Source of the DNA: CAZHGD01 sp964531735
GTDB taxonomy: Bacteria; Armatimonadota; UBA10988
DNA: 55,483 nt
Direction: 5' to 3'
Assembly (NCBI GenBank): GCA_964531735.1
Contig: CAZHGD010000030.1
Span: 1-55,483, forward strand
Positions 17,499-26,202 of the stretch are shown piece after piece (position 1 is the stretch's first letter; the number at the start of each line of letters is the position of its first letter). Made by a program: the position numbers and the translations under genes. The notes beneath the pieces were generated by a model that had not been told where the DNA came from, did no database searches, and saw nothing but the letters and a program-made list of their open reading frames with translations.

Positions 17499-19214
17499 TC
17501 AGGTAACGGAAGGAACGCGGAAGCCAAACACCGCGCCGCCATCGGCTCGCGGGTGGGCGAACACCTCGCCGTGATGGGCCGCGATGATCTCCTTGGCGAT
17601 GGCCAGGCCGAGGCCGGTGCGACCGTGCGGGCCGCCGGCGTGGAAGCGCTCCCACATGGCTTCGCTCTGCTCGGCGGTGAAGCCCGGCCCGCGGTCGGCG
17701 ATGGTCACCTCGGCGGCGTCGTCGCAGCGGGTGACGCGCAGCTCCACGACCGAGCCGGTGGCGGTGTGGCGGATGGCGTTGTCGAGCAGGTTGTGAACGG
17801 CCTGGAGCAGCAGATCTCGCACGCCCTCGGTGCCCACCGCCTCCGCTGGCGTGGTGACGGCCAAGTCCACGCGGCGAGCGGTGGCCTGCGGCCGCAGGTG
17901 TTCGGCGGCGCGCTGGGCCAGGGCGCCCAGATCGAGCGTCTCGCGCGCCTCGGCGGGCAGGCCCGCCTGCAAGCGCGAGAGCTGCATGAGCTGGTCCACC
18001 AGGCGCTGGAGCAGACCGACCTGGTCGAGCGCGACGCCGAGGCAGCGGGCGCGTTCCGCGTCGCTGGCGGCGGTGCCGTCGGTGACCGCTTCGAGGTAGC
18101 CGCGGATGGAGGTCAACGGTGTGCGCAGTTGGTGCGAGGCGTTGGCGACGAACTCGCGGCGCATGTGGTCGAGACGCTGCTCGGCGGTGATGTCGACGAG
18201 GACCACGACGGTCTCGTCACCGCTGGTCAGCCGCGCCGTGCTGGTGCGCACCGTGCCGCCGGGCGCGGCCAGTGGCTCGTCGCTGCCGCACAGGAGCGCC
18301 TGGCGCAGGTCGGTGGCCGGCACCAGTTGGCGCAGTTCCAGGCCCTCGACCGGCGCCAGCGTCCAGCCCAGCAGCGCGCGGGCCGGTTCGTTGACCAGCG
18401 TGACGCGTTGCCGGTCGTCGTAGACGAGCACGCCCTCGGCCATGCTGGCAATGATGTCGGCCAGCTTGCCGCGGGCGGCCCGTTGCTGGGCGAACAGCTC
18501 CGCGAGCTGGCGGGCCGCCTGGTTCAGCGCCGCGGACAGGTGCGCCAGTTCGGCCGGTCCGCGCACCGCTACGTCGATGCCGAACTCGCCGCGCGCCAAC
18601 CGCCGCGCGCTGTCGCTGAGTTCGGCCAACGGGCGCGCTTGCTGCTGGGCCAGCCAGGTGGCCAGCAGGACCGCCAGCAGCGCGGCGCCGGCGGCGGCGA
18701 AACCGGCGCTGGTCCATTGCGCGGCGATGATGCGCTGCGGCCCGGCAATCGGGCAGCGCACCACCACTTGGCCCAACGGCTCACCACCGGCCGGATCGAG
18801 CACCGGCACGGCGGCCGTGTACATGACGCCGGTGGGACAGGCGATGGCGACGACAGCCACGGTGTGCCGCGCGTCACCAGGCGCCAGCGGGCGGGCCGGC
18901 CGCTGCGCCGACTGCTCGGCGGTCAGGTTCGACGCCAGCGGCGACAGCTCGTGGCGGTCGAAGATGCAGACAGGCCCGCCGATCGCCGCGCCGGCCGCCT
19001 GCGACAGCACGGCCAGCTCGACGTGGTTGCCTTCGGCCAGCCCCGGCGCGGCGAGGGCGGCGATCTTGCGCGTCGCGGCGAGCAGCTCCGCCTGGCGCTG
19101 GCCCAGGTAATACCGTGAGAACAGCACGGAGCCGAGGCCGGCGACCATGGCCACGCCGGCCAGCGCCACCAGTACGTGCGTCAGCGTCAGGCGCGCGCGG
19201 ACCGTGTGGCCCAT
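17499..19214 (-). CDS. PhoR-type sensor histidine kinase
   Basis: The 571-residue protein has a first membrane helix (about 10-34), an extracytoplasmic sensor region of about 130 residues, a second helix (about 168-188) and a HAMP linker. A PAS-like domain (about 250-340, 'IIASMAEGVLVYDDRQRVTLVN') leads into the phosphoacceptor box 'ANASHQLRTPLTSIRGYLE' with His361. The ATP domain has the N box 'LLQAVHNLLDNAIRHT', 'IADRGPGF' and 'RTGLGLAIAKEI'. It pairs with the response regulator directly upstream, 9 bases away. I prefer the second ATG (19214) because AGGAG touches the first ATG (19220). The signal sensed is unknown; the PhoR-like layout suggests phosphate or envelope stress. Confidence 0.9.
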   Translation of the reverse strand: MGHTVRARLTLTHVLVALAGVAMVAGLGSVLFSRYYLGQRQAELLAATRKIAALAAPGLAEGNHVELAVLSQAAGAAIGGPVCIFDRHELSPLASNLTAEQSAQRPARPLAPGDARHTVAVVAIACPTGVMYTAAVPVLDPAGGEPLGQVVVRCPIAGPQRIIAAQWTSAGFAAAGAALLAVLLATWLAQQQARPLAELSDSARRLARGEFGIDVAVRGPAELAHLSAALNQAARQLAELFAQQRAARGKLADIIASMAEGVLVYDDRQRVTLVNEPARALLGWTLAPVEGLELRQLVPATDLRQALLCGSDEPLAAPGGTVRTSTARLTSGDETVVVLVDITAEQRLDHMRREFVANASHQLRTPLTSIRGYLEAVTDGTAASDAERARCLGVALDQVGLLQRLVDQLMQLSRLQAGLPAEARETLDLGALAQRAAEHLRPQATARRVDLAVTTPAEAVGTEGVRDLLLQAVHNLLDNAIRHTATGSVVELRVTRCDDAAEVTIADRGPGFTAEQSEAMWERFHAGGPHGRTGLGLAIAKEIIAAHHGEVFAHPRADGGAVFGFRVPSVT

Positions 19215-19223
19215 GCCCATCTC

Positions 19224-19910
19224 CTAGGCGGCGCTGACGAACCGGTACCCGGTGCCCCAGACCGCCTCGATGGTACAACTAAAGCAGCCGGCGTCGGTCA
19301 ACTTGCGGCGGACCCGCTTGACGTGTGTGTCGACGGTGCGCACGTCCTGGTACTCGTAGTCGCCACCCCAGACCTGCTGCATCACCTGTTCGCGGCTGAA
19401 CACCACGCGCGGGTTGGCGGCCAGCAGGCGCAGGATATCGAACTCCTTGCGCGTCAGGTGGACGGCGATCTCGCCGACCATGACCTCACGGGTGTCGGCG
19501 TCGATGCTCAGCGCGCCGACGGCCAGACGACGGCCCGGCTGCGTCGGCGGGTCGATCCGCCGCAGCACGGCCTTGACGCGGGCCACCACCTCGCGCGGGT
19601 TGAACGGCTTGGTCACATAGTCGTCGGCGCCGACCTCCAGACCGACAATCACATCCAGCGCGTCGTCGCGACAGGTCAGGAAGATGACCGGTACCGGCGA
19701 CACGGTGTTCAGTCGCCGGCAGACCTCGAACCCGTCGATGTCGGGCAGCATCACGTCGAGCACCACCAGCGTCGGCGGATGGTTGCGGACGCTGTCGAGA
19801 GCGTCGAGACCACACTCGGCGAACGTGACCTCGTGCCCCGCCGCCTTCAGGTACATGCCCAGCAGGTCGCGCACCCCCGGGTCGTCATCTACGATCAGCA
19901 CTTGCGCCAT
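19224..19910 (-). CDS. OmpR/PhoB-family response regulator
   Basis: The 228-residue product has a receiver domain (acidic pocket VDDD, phosphoacceptor Asp52 in VVLDVMLPD, Lys in DYVTKPF) and a C-terminal winged-helix DNA-binding domain ('LTRKEFDILRLLAANPRVVFSREQVMQQVWG', 'RTVDTHVKRVRRKL'). It is the partner of the kinase that follows. The upstream 84 bases contain TCTAAT as a possible -10 box but no convincing -35. Neither neighbouring group is obviously its target. Confidence 0.93.
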   Translation of the reverse strand: MAQVLIVDDDPGVRDLLGMYLKAAGHEVTFAECGLDALDSVRNHPPTLVVLDVMLPDIDGFEVCRRLNTVSPVPVIFLTCRDDALDVIVGLEVGADDYVTKPFNPREVVARVKAVLRRIDPPTQPGRRLAVGALSIDADTREVMVGEIAVHLTRKEFDILRLLAANPRVVFSREQVMQQVWGGDYEYQDVRTVDTHVKRVRRKLTDAGCFSCTIEAVWGTGYRFVSAA

Positions 19911-19994
19911 AGCGCACCTCTCGTGCGATTAGAGGCGCCGGCAGCACGCCTCGTCACAGTTCTGCAAAAACACCTGTTCGCGACCGCAAATCGT

Positions 19995-21494
19995 TCATTC
20001 TGCGGCCGGCAGCGCCGACTCGCCGGCCAGCCAGCGCAGGGAGCCCTGGACCAGTGGCTCGAGACCCGGCGTCCCCTCGGGGTGCGGACTCCACACGAGC
20101 ACGCGCCCGCGGCCATAGAGGCCGGAGGCCGCGGCGGTCGTGCCGCTCATGACGCCCGACGGGGCGCCGTTCTCGGCCAGTTCGCTCCGGAACCAGGCCA
20201 GTGGCGTGTAGGCGGCCAGTTGCTCGACGCTGAACGGCGCCAGGAGCGGCCCGTTGGCGTAGCGGATGCTGAAGCTGGGTGCGGTTCCGGCGAAGAGGGC
20301 TCGGCCGGCGTCGCTCAGTTCGGCGCGCACCAGGCCGGTACCGCGCCGCCAGTGCGCCGAATCGACGGTATGGGCCGCCAGCAGGCGCAAGCCCCAGGAG
20401 TACTCGGCGGTGGCCAGGTAGGCGCCGGCGCAGATGCCGAGGTAGCCACCGCCGGCGCGCACGAAGCGGCGGACCTGGTCGGCGCCTTCGGGTCCGAGCC
20501 CTTTGGCCTGGCCGCTGCCGGTGCCGCCAGGCAGCACCACGACGTCGAACCCAGCCAGCACACCGCGCTGCACCTCCTCGGCGCCGACGGGCCAGGCGTG
20601 GGTGGCCGGCATCGCGTTGGCCAGTTCGGTCACCCGGTCTGGTCCGCGACCGCCGATGCCCGGGCCGCGGTAGATGGCCACGCGTAAGCCGGCCGGCACG
20701 GCGGGCGGCAGCGCCGTCGGCGCCGGCGCGTCCGGCGAGACCAGGTCCGCCAGGGCGGTGCGCAGCAGCAGCAGATGCTGCGCCACGCGCAGCTCCAGTG
20801 GCTGCGCGCGGCTGGTGGTCTCGACGATCAGCGAGTTGCAGCCGGGGAGTCGACCACCGGCGCGGGCCAGCGAGCCGGACACCGTCCCGGCCAGGCGGAC
20901 GAACTGCCGCTGCGGGTCGCTGACCGTCGCGTTGACCGCGGCGACCATTCGCGTGGCCAGAGCTTCGGCGGCCGGCCGGCGCAGGTGGATCACCGACGAG
21001 CCGACCGACTGGCTGCCCGCGGAGCGGACGCCGTAGCCCTCGTGCAGGTCGAAGATCCAGTCGGGCCGCAGGTCCTGCACCCAGGTCCAGATGGCGCCGG
21101 CCAACGGGCCTTGAGGCTGTGCGTCCGGCTGCTCCTCCGGCGGGAAGCAGCGGTTCAGGTTGGCTTGCGCCGCAGCCTCGCCCGGAGTGTTGCGGGTGCC
21201 GGCGTGGAGGGCCATCAGGTTGGCGCGCGGCAGCACGGCCAGGCGGCCGAGGCGTGGCGCCCAACTGCTGATGACGGCCGCGGCACAGGCGCCGGCCGGC
21301 TCGTCGCCGTGCACGCCGCCCACCACCAGGACGGTCGGTCCCGGCCGGCCCGAATCGCGCACCTGGAACGGCGTCTCGTGGCGTGTGCCTGGTGCCAGCA
21401 CGCCGCTGGCCACCGCGCCCTGGCTGATCGAGCCGGTCCAGCACAGAGCCACCAGCAGCGCGCCCGCGCGGCGCGGTGTTGTTCGTAGGGCCAT
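19995..21494 (-). CDS. Secreted succinylglutamate-desuccinylase-like / glutamine-amidotransferase-like fusion
   Basis: The 499-residue protein has a signal peptide. Its first domain (about 30-270) resembles the AstE/aspartoacylase branch of M14 metallo-hydrolases: 'VLVVGGVHGDEPAGACAAA' provides zinc His and Glu, and 'WIFDLHEGYG' a further His-Glu pair. The second domain (about 285-499) resembles the biotin-protein-ligase N-terminal/DJ-1-PfpI class: 'AIYRGPGIGG', 'VVVLPGGTGSGQAKGL' and a nucleophile-type elbow 'GICAGAYLATAEY'. The fusion suggests removal of an acyl or amide group from an extracellular substrate. It starts 11 bases after the DUF4832 gene, with GAGGA upstream of the ATG. Confidence 0.75.
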   Translation of the reverse strand: MALRTTPRRAGALLVALCWTGSISQGAVASGVLAPGTRHETPFQVRDSGRPGPTVLVVGGVHGDEPAGACAAAVISSWAPRLGRLAVLPRANLMALHAGTRNTPGEAAAQANLNRCFPPEEQPDAQPQGPLAGAIWTWVQDLRPDWIFDLHEGYGVRSAGSQSVGSSVIHLRRPAAEALATRMVAAVNATVSDPQRQFVRLAGTVSGSLARAGGRLPGCNSLIVETTSRAQPLELRVAQHLLLLRTALADLVSPDAPAPTALPPAVPAGLRVAIYRGPGIGGRGPDRVTELANAMPATHAWPVGAEEVQRGVLAGFDVVVLPGGTGSGQAKGLGPEGADQVRRFVRAGGGYLGICAGAYLATAEYSWGLRLLAAHTVDSAHWRRGTGLVRAELSDAGRALFAGTAPSFSIRYANGPLLAPFSVEQLAAYTPLAWFRSELAENGAPSGVMSGTTAAASGLYGRGRVLVWSPHPEGTPGLEPLVQGSLRWLAGESALPAAE

Positions 21495-21505
21495 GGTGCC
21501 TGTCC

Positions 21506-23683
21506 TCACTGTCCCGCCCGGAAGCTCAAGGCACCGTCCGGCGCCACGGTCAGCGTGCCCAGGTGGACGCGTCGGTCCGCGGCGCCTGCGTCGGGCAGCA
21601 TCCGCCCGCCGGGCCGCGTGTCGCCGTCCTTCCAGAGCCCGCACCAGATCGCGTAGCTCGCGCCCCGCGCCGCGGCGGGCGCCGTCAGCTTGAGCACGCC
21701 GGTGACCGGTCCGGGCCGCCCGAAGGCGTCGGCGCCGACCGGCGACTGCCAGCCGCACTGGAAGGCGATGCGGCCGTCGCGGTCGGCATGGCAGAACAGG
21801 CTGGTGCCGGCCGGCAGCGCCCGGCGCACGGTCAAGGTCAGCGGCAGCAGCACCGCGTCGCCCTCGGTCCGCGGCGCGCCGGCGACGAGGCCATATTCGC
21901 CCACAATGGTCATGGTACCCAGCTGGTAGCGGCGATGGCCGTCGTCGCCGTCCAACGGCAACGCGATCTGCGGTGTGCCGTGGCGGTTGCCCACCGACAC
22001 GCGGACCTCCCAGTTGCCCGCCGACAGCGTCGGTGGCGCCACGAAGGCCGTGGTCCGTGCGCGGGGCTCAGCCTGGTCGGGCCGACCGACCGGCAGTTGC
22101 CGCAGGTCGAAGCCTTCGTCCACGAAGACGGCGCCGAGTTCACCGCGCTGGTTGAACAACCAGTAGGTCGGCCGCGGTGACGGGTAGCACGGCGCCACGC
22201 CGGCGTTGCGCCAGCGCGAGCTGAACCGCAGCTCGTCGTCGATGGTGGCTTCGGCCGGCCAACTGGCCTCGAGCAGTTGCAGCCGGTAGCCCAGACGCCG
22301 GTTGATGCGGTCGATCAGCGGCTTCTGTTCGCGCAGGAACTCGGGTGGGAACCAGTGGATCGACACGTAACTGGCGTGGTAGTCCTCGACCGCGTCGAGG
22401 TACCCGTGGCCGTCGGCCCAGTTGCGGCGGTCGCGCGAGCCGCCGTAGTGCTCGCTCTCGAGGATGACCGGCACGTGCGGCCAGAACGATTGGGCCATCT
22501 GGTCGCTGAAGTACCGGTTGACGCCGCCCTGGACCAGGATGCTGTCGTCGCGCAAGGTGAAGCCGAGCGAACGCGCGTACATCTGCGCTTCTGGTTCGCC
22601 GCCGGCCCAGCCGCCACCGACCATCTTGCCGGCCAGGTCCAGGTGCGCGAACGGTAGCGTGCCAGCCGGCAGCGGCCGGTGGACTAGCCAATGGGTGGCC
22701 AGGTAGCCGCGGTGGCCGTGCTGCTCGAACGCGCCAACGGTGACGTGGTAGTCGCCCTGAGTCGTCGGCGCACCGGTGTCAGCCGGCTGGAAGGTGGTCT
22801 GGCCGGCCTTGGTCACGGTCAGGGTGCCCAGCCGCACCCGCCGGTCGGCGGCGCCGCGGTCGGGCAGCATCCGGGCCAGCGGGCGCGTCTGGTCATTGGG
22901 CAGCCACAGGCCGCCATTGACCTCGTAGGTCGTGTCGGCCTCGGGCGCCGGCAGCATGAAGACCAGCGGCAGTCGCACTTGGCCGGGCTGCTGCAACTCG
23001 GCGATGTGCGTGCGCAGCGGCCAGTCATCCTGGGCGGCGATGAGCGTGTGCTGGAAGTGCTTGTGGTACAGGTCGACGTGCTTCCTGATCACGTTCGGGT
23101 CGTAGCGCTTGACCTGGGTGTGCCCTTCGCCCCAGACGCCGAACGAGCCGACGTCGATGAAGGCGACGTGCGGGTCGCCGTCGTAACGCGCGGCGGCCGC
23201 GGCGAGGAAGCGGTCGAGTTTGGCCAGGAAGATGGGATCATCGAAGTCGGGCTCCCAGAGCGGCCCGTCGTCGCGCACGCCCTTGCCCCACTCGTAGAAG
23301 TAGCCTTTGGCGCCCGCCCGCTTCACCCATTCGGGCGTGGCGAACTTCAGACCGGTCTCGCTGCACGAGAAGCGGAAGGCGATCCGCCGGCCGCTGGCGA
23401 TGTAGCGCTGGGCCACCGAGTCGACGACCGACCAGTTGAACCGGCCTTCCTGCGGCTCGCAGAAGGCCCAGGCCAGGCGCAGATAGCAGACGGTGACGCC
23501 CGGGAAGTCCTCGCAGGTGTAGCCGATGCCCAGCGGCTGGCCGTACGCTTCGAGGCTGTTGTCGTAGTGGTGCGTGACCCAGCCCATCTGCGGGTTGGAC
23601 AGCACCGCGCCGTTGTCGGTCGGCTTGACGACCACCCGGTCAGCCGGGGCGAGTAGCAGGGCGGGCAACAGCAAGGCCAACAT
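21506..23683 (-). CDS. Secreted DUF4832-type glycosidase-like protein
   Basis: The 725-residue protein has a short signal peptide (MLALLLPALLLAPADR). A TIM-barrel-like region follows with 'LSNPQMGWVTHHYDNS', 'CYLRLAWAFCEPQEGRFNWS' and 'HVAFIDVGSFGVWGEGHT', which resembles the DUF4832/DUF4874 group related to beta-galactosidase-like glycosidases. Two copies of a beta-domain segment ending 'RPLARMLPDRGAADRRVRLGTLTV' and 'RPGGRMLPDAGAADRRVHLGTLTV' lie in the middle and at the C-terminus, so a duplicated accessory domain is present. The start is set by CCGGAG upstream and by the signal peptide. Substrate unknown. Confidence 0.75.
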   Translation of the reverse strand: MLALLLPALLLAPADRVVVKPTDNGAVLSNPQMGWVTHHYDNSLEAYGQPLGIGYTCEDFPGVTVCYLRLAWAFCEPQEGRFNWSVVDSVAQRYIASGRRIAFRFSCSETGLKFATPEWVKRAGAKGYFYEWGKGVRDDGPLWEPDFDDPIFLAKLDRFLAAAAARYDGDPHVAFIDVGSFGVWGEGHTQVKRYDPNVIRKHVDLYHKHFQHTLIAAQDDWPLRTHIAELQQPGQVRLPLVFMLPAPEADTTYEVNGGLWLPNDQTRPLARMLPDRGAADRRVRLGTLTVTKAGQTTFQPADTGAPTTQGDYHVTVGAFEQHGHRGYLATHWLVHRPLPAGTLPFAHLDLAGKMVGGGWAGGEPEAQMYARSLGFTLRDDSILVQGGVNRYFSDQMAQSFWPHVPVILESEHYGGSRDRRNWADGHGYLDAVEDYHASYVSIHWFPPEFLREQKPLIDRINRRLGYRLQLLEASWPAEATIDDELRFSSRWRNAGVAPCYPSPRPTYWLFNQRGELGAVFVDEGFDLRQLPVGRPDQAEPRARTTAFVAPPTLSAGNWEVRVSVGNRHGTPQIALPLDGDDGHRRYQLGTMTIVGEYGLVAGAPRTEGDAVLLPLTLTVRRALPAGTSLFCHADRDGRIAFQCGWQSPVGADAFGRPGPVTGVLKLTAPAAARGASYAIWCGLWKDGDTRPGGRMLPDAGAADRRVHLGTLTVAPDGALSFRAGQ

Positions 23684-23863
23684 GGCAGCACTCCGGAGCA
23701 CCAGTTGGCCGCCGGCGGGCGCACACCTGCCGTGCGGCGCGCTGGCCGGCGGCCACTGGCGCCGGCGTGTACGTTGCACCAGAATGGGGTAACAGGACGA
23801 TGGACGGGCCGCAGATCCGCGGCCGGGGCGCGCCGGTGGTGGTTTGGTCTGTGGAGACCAACA

Positions 23864-24538
23864 ATGCGGAACCATCGAGCGCTACCGACCGGGTTCACGC
23901 TGATAGAGCTGTTGGTGGTCATCGCCATCATCGCCATTCTGGCAGCAATCCTGTTCCCGGTGTTCGCCAAGGCGCGCGAGAAGGCGCGCACGTCGAGTTG
24001 TGGTTCGAACGTGAAGCAGATCGCGCTGGGCCTGATGCAGTACGCCCAGGACTACGACGAGAAGATGTGCAGCTACGAGCCGCCGTGGCCGGCGGTTCCG
24101 GCCGTCGGGGCCGGCGCCGACTGGTGGAACGGCATCTACCCGTACACCAAGAACGTGCAGGTCTATGTCTGCCCCAGTCGCCCGCGACAACAGACCACCT
24201 GGACCTACAACAACCACACCTTCCCGGTCATGCCCTCCTATGGCATGAACCAGGCGCTGTACGGCCTGGCGATGGCCAGCATGTCACAGGTCGCCTCGAC
24301 CGCGCTGGTCGGCGACTCGTGCCACCCGATGAGCGGCGACTGGCGGATGGCCTGGCCGAAAGCCGACAGCGGCATCTCGGGTCTGGCCCAGCCGTGTGAC
24401 GTGCGGACCAACTTGGCCGCCCGCGAAGCGGCGACGGTGCACAACCTGGGTTCGAACATCGGCTTCGCTGACGGCCATGCGAAGTGGCTGAAGGACACCC
24501 AGATCTACGGGAACCCGGCGGTCTCGTTCACACCATGA
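23864..24538 (+). CDS. Type II secretion-like pseudopilin 3 (H-x9-DG family)
   Basis: The 224-residue protein has the leader MRNHRALPTG with a canonical Gly before FTLIELLVVIAIIAILAA, then 'LFPVFAKAREKARTSSCGSNVKQIALG' and the C-terminal H-NLGSNIGFA-DGHAKW. It ends in an ATGA overlap with an M14 carboxypeptidase gene, so the two are co-translated. It is divergent from the DUF4832 gene. GGAGA lies 7 bases before the ATG. Confidence 0.92.
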   Translation: MRNHRALPTGFTLIELLVVIAIIAILAAILFPVFAKAREKARTSSCGSNVKQIALGLMQYAQDYDEKMCSYEPPWPAVPAVGAGADWWNGIYPYTKNVQVYVCPSRPRQQTTWTYNNHTFPVMPSYGMNQALYGLAMASMSQVASTALVGDSCHPMSGDWRMAWPKADSGISGLAQPCDVRTNLAAREAATVHNLGSNIGFADGHAKWLKDTQIYGNPAVSFTP

Positions 24539-25530
24539 GCGAGGCTTCGCCTGCGCGGCCGGCGGCGGCGTGGTGGGGCGTGGCGGCGGCGCTCGTGTTC
24601 GGCCTCGGCGTGCTGGCGCTGGTGAGTGCCAGCCAGATGGGCCGGCACCCGCGCCAGGCGACCGCGGCCAGACGCCCGCCACCTTCACGGACGGTGGCGG
24701 TGCCCGAGGTCAGCTCGGCGCCGCCGCCGTCCGACGGTCCCAGGCCGACCGCGCCTGAGCCGGAACCGGTTCCGGTGCCCGAGGTGCCCCGACCGGAGCC
24801 GCAAGCCGCCCCGCCGGCCCCGACGCCCAGCCCAGGACCGTCGTCGCCCGCGCCATCGACCGGCGCCACCGATCTGCCCCGGGCCGACCCCGACCTGGGC
24901 ACCTCCGTCAGGGGCCGCCCGCTGGTCGCCCACCGTTACGGCGCCGAATCGGACAACGTGACGGTGGTGTTCTGCGCCTTCCATGGCAACGAGCCGGGCT
25001 CGGTGACCGTCGGGCAGTTGCTCATGGACTACCTGAACAACCACCCCGAGGCCTATGCCGGCGCGCGGGTGTACGTCGTGCCGCAGATGAACCCGGACGG
25101 CGTGCGGGCCGGCACGCGCACCAATGCGCACGGCGTGGATCTCAACCGCAACTTCCCCTACGGCTGGTCGCCCGCCCAACGCGCCGACCGCTACCACCCC
25201 GGTCCGCGCCCACTATCGGAGCCGGAGAGCCAAGCCGCGTCGCGGCTGCTCAAGGGGACTGGCGCGCGCAAGGTGCTGAGCATCCACGCGCCGCTGAGGA
25301 TGCTCAACTACACCGGCGACACCGGCCGGCGCATGGCCGAGCTGATGCGCGATGCGGGCCTGCCCATCGCCGCTGACGTGGGCTACGCGACGCCGGGCTC
25401 GTTCGGCGACTACTGCGGCCAGGAGCTCGGCCTCGGCATCGTGACGGTGGAGTTGTCGAACCAGGACGGACGGGCTTGGTGGCCGCGGCTGCGTCCGGGG
25501 ATCCTGCGGGTGATCCGCGCGCGGTTGTAG
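24535..25530 (+). CDS. Membrane-anchored M14-family zinc carboxypeptidase (MpaA-like)
   Basis: The 331-residue protein has one N-terminal membrane helix (about 12-33) and a Pro/Ala/Ser-rich linker (about 40-115) that could span the wall region. The M14 domain follows: 'FCAFHGNEPGSVTVGQ' gives the His-Glu zinc pair, 'NAHGVDLNRNFPYGW' the substrate loop, 'VLSIHAPLRMLNY' the third ligand His, and 'GLGIVTVELS' the catalytic Glu. This arrangement is that of MpaA-type murein-peptide amidases, which trim gamma-D-Glu-Dap bonds. Its start overlaps the stop of pseudopilin 3, which suggests a role in cell-wall passage of the pseudopilin system (inference). Confidence 0.85.
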   Translation: MSEASPARPAAAWWGVAAALVFGLGVLALVSASQMGRHPRQATAARRPPPSRTVAVPEVSSAPPPSDGPRPTAPEPEPVPVPEVPRPEPQAAPPAPTPSPGPSSPAPSTGATDLPRADPDLGTSVRGRPLVAHRYGAESDNVTVVFCAFHGNEPGSVTVGQLLMDYLNNHPEAYAGARVYVVPQMNPDGVRAGTRTNAHGVDLNRNFPYGWSPAQRADRYHPGPRPLSEPESQAASRLLKGTGARKVLSIHAPLRMLNYTGDTGRRMAELMRDAGLPIAADVGYATPGSFGDYCGQELGLGIVTVELSNQDGRAWWPRLRPGILRVIRARL

Positions 25531-25534
25531 GGGC

Positions 25535-26062
25535 TCAGAACGAGGTGTGGTAGACGACGCCCTGCGGCGTGACGGCCACATGGTGGTGGGCGAACAGCCG
25601 CCCGTTCAGGTAGCCGAGGCCGGCGCCGGCGATGACATCCTGCCAGTGGTGCTTGTTCAGCCGCACCCGTGAGTAGCTGATCGCCGAGGCGGTGCCGAAC
25701 GCCAGCCAGGTGTACTCCGGGTGGTACTGGCTGATCACCGTGGCCATGGTGAAGGCCGTGGAGGCGTGCAGACTGGGGAAGCTGTCGCGCCCGCTGTGGT
25801 CCGGCCGGCGCTCGCGCGTGAGGCGCTTGAGGGCCTCGGTCTCCGCGGCGGTAACCGCCAGTGCCTGGAAGCCCTGCCAGGCCTCGTGCCCACCGCGCTT
25901 GCCGCTGCCGAGCAGCGACAGCTCGCCGAGCACCACGAACGGCACGACGGCATCCGAGCCGGCCTGCCAGAGAGCCCGGTCACCGGCCTGCGCCGGGCCG
26001 CCACCCGCGCCCAGCAGCAACACCCCCACCAGCCACCACCGTCGCGCAGACGCCAGACGCAT
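25535..26062 (-). CDS. PAP2-family phosphatase
   Basis: The 175-residue protein has a signal-like N-terminus and the three phosphatase motifs of the PAP2/lipid phosphatase superfamily: KRLTRERRPD, SFPSLHAST (usual PSGH, here PSLH) and SRVRLNKHHWQDVIAG. These provide the catalytic His pair and the Arg that binds phosphate. Such enzymes dephosphorylate phosphatidate, undecaprenyl diphosphate or similar lipids at the outer face of the membrane. It is short and has few membrane segments, so a soluble exported acid phosphatase is also possible. The ATG at 26062 has GGAGGG 6 bases before it. The gene ends 4 bases from the convergent carboxypeptidase. Confidence 0.85.
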   Translation of the reverse strand: MRLASARRWWLVGVLLLGAGGGPAQAGDRALWQAGSDAVVPFVVLGELSLLGSGKRGGHEAWQGFQALAVTAAETEALKRLTRERRPDHSGRDSFPSLHASTAFTMATVISQYHPEYTWLAFGTASAISYSRVRLNKHHWQDVIAGAGLGYLNGRLFAHHHVAVTPQGVVYHTSF

Positions 26063-26100
26063 CACCGGCCCTCCGACCGCGTCGTGCGCGGACCGAGCGC

Positions 26101-26106
26101 ATTATA
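26101..26106 (-). promoter_or_regulatory. -10 box for the PAP2 gene
   Basis: A perfect TATAAT (read on the minus strand) lies about 40 bases before the PAP2 start codon. The expected -35 position has only a weak hexamer (GGACGC), so a partner activator or an extended -10 element may be needed. Confidence 0.5.
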
Positions 26107-26138
26107 GCGCATTGCCTCGGCCGGCGTCCGCAGACGCA

Positions 26139-26171
26139 ACCAGCCGGCCCGCGTCAGGTGGGCCGGCTGGT
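26139..26171 (-). terminator. 12-bp perfect hairpin after the Gly-rich gene
   Basis: ACCAGCCGGCCC and GGGCCGGCTGGT pair perfectly with a 9-base loop. It lies 31 bases after the stop of the minus-strand gene 26203-26724 and just before the PAP2 promoter. There is no T-run, but the stem is very stable. Confidence 0.6.
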
Positions 26172-26202
26172 CGAGCACGACTATCGGTACGGCTTCGCTG
26201 GC

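Noticed and set aside
17553..19118. Long plus-strand open frame opposite the histidine kinase
   Set aside because: The minus-strand kinase has all catalytic boxes; the plus frame has no recognisable motif.
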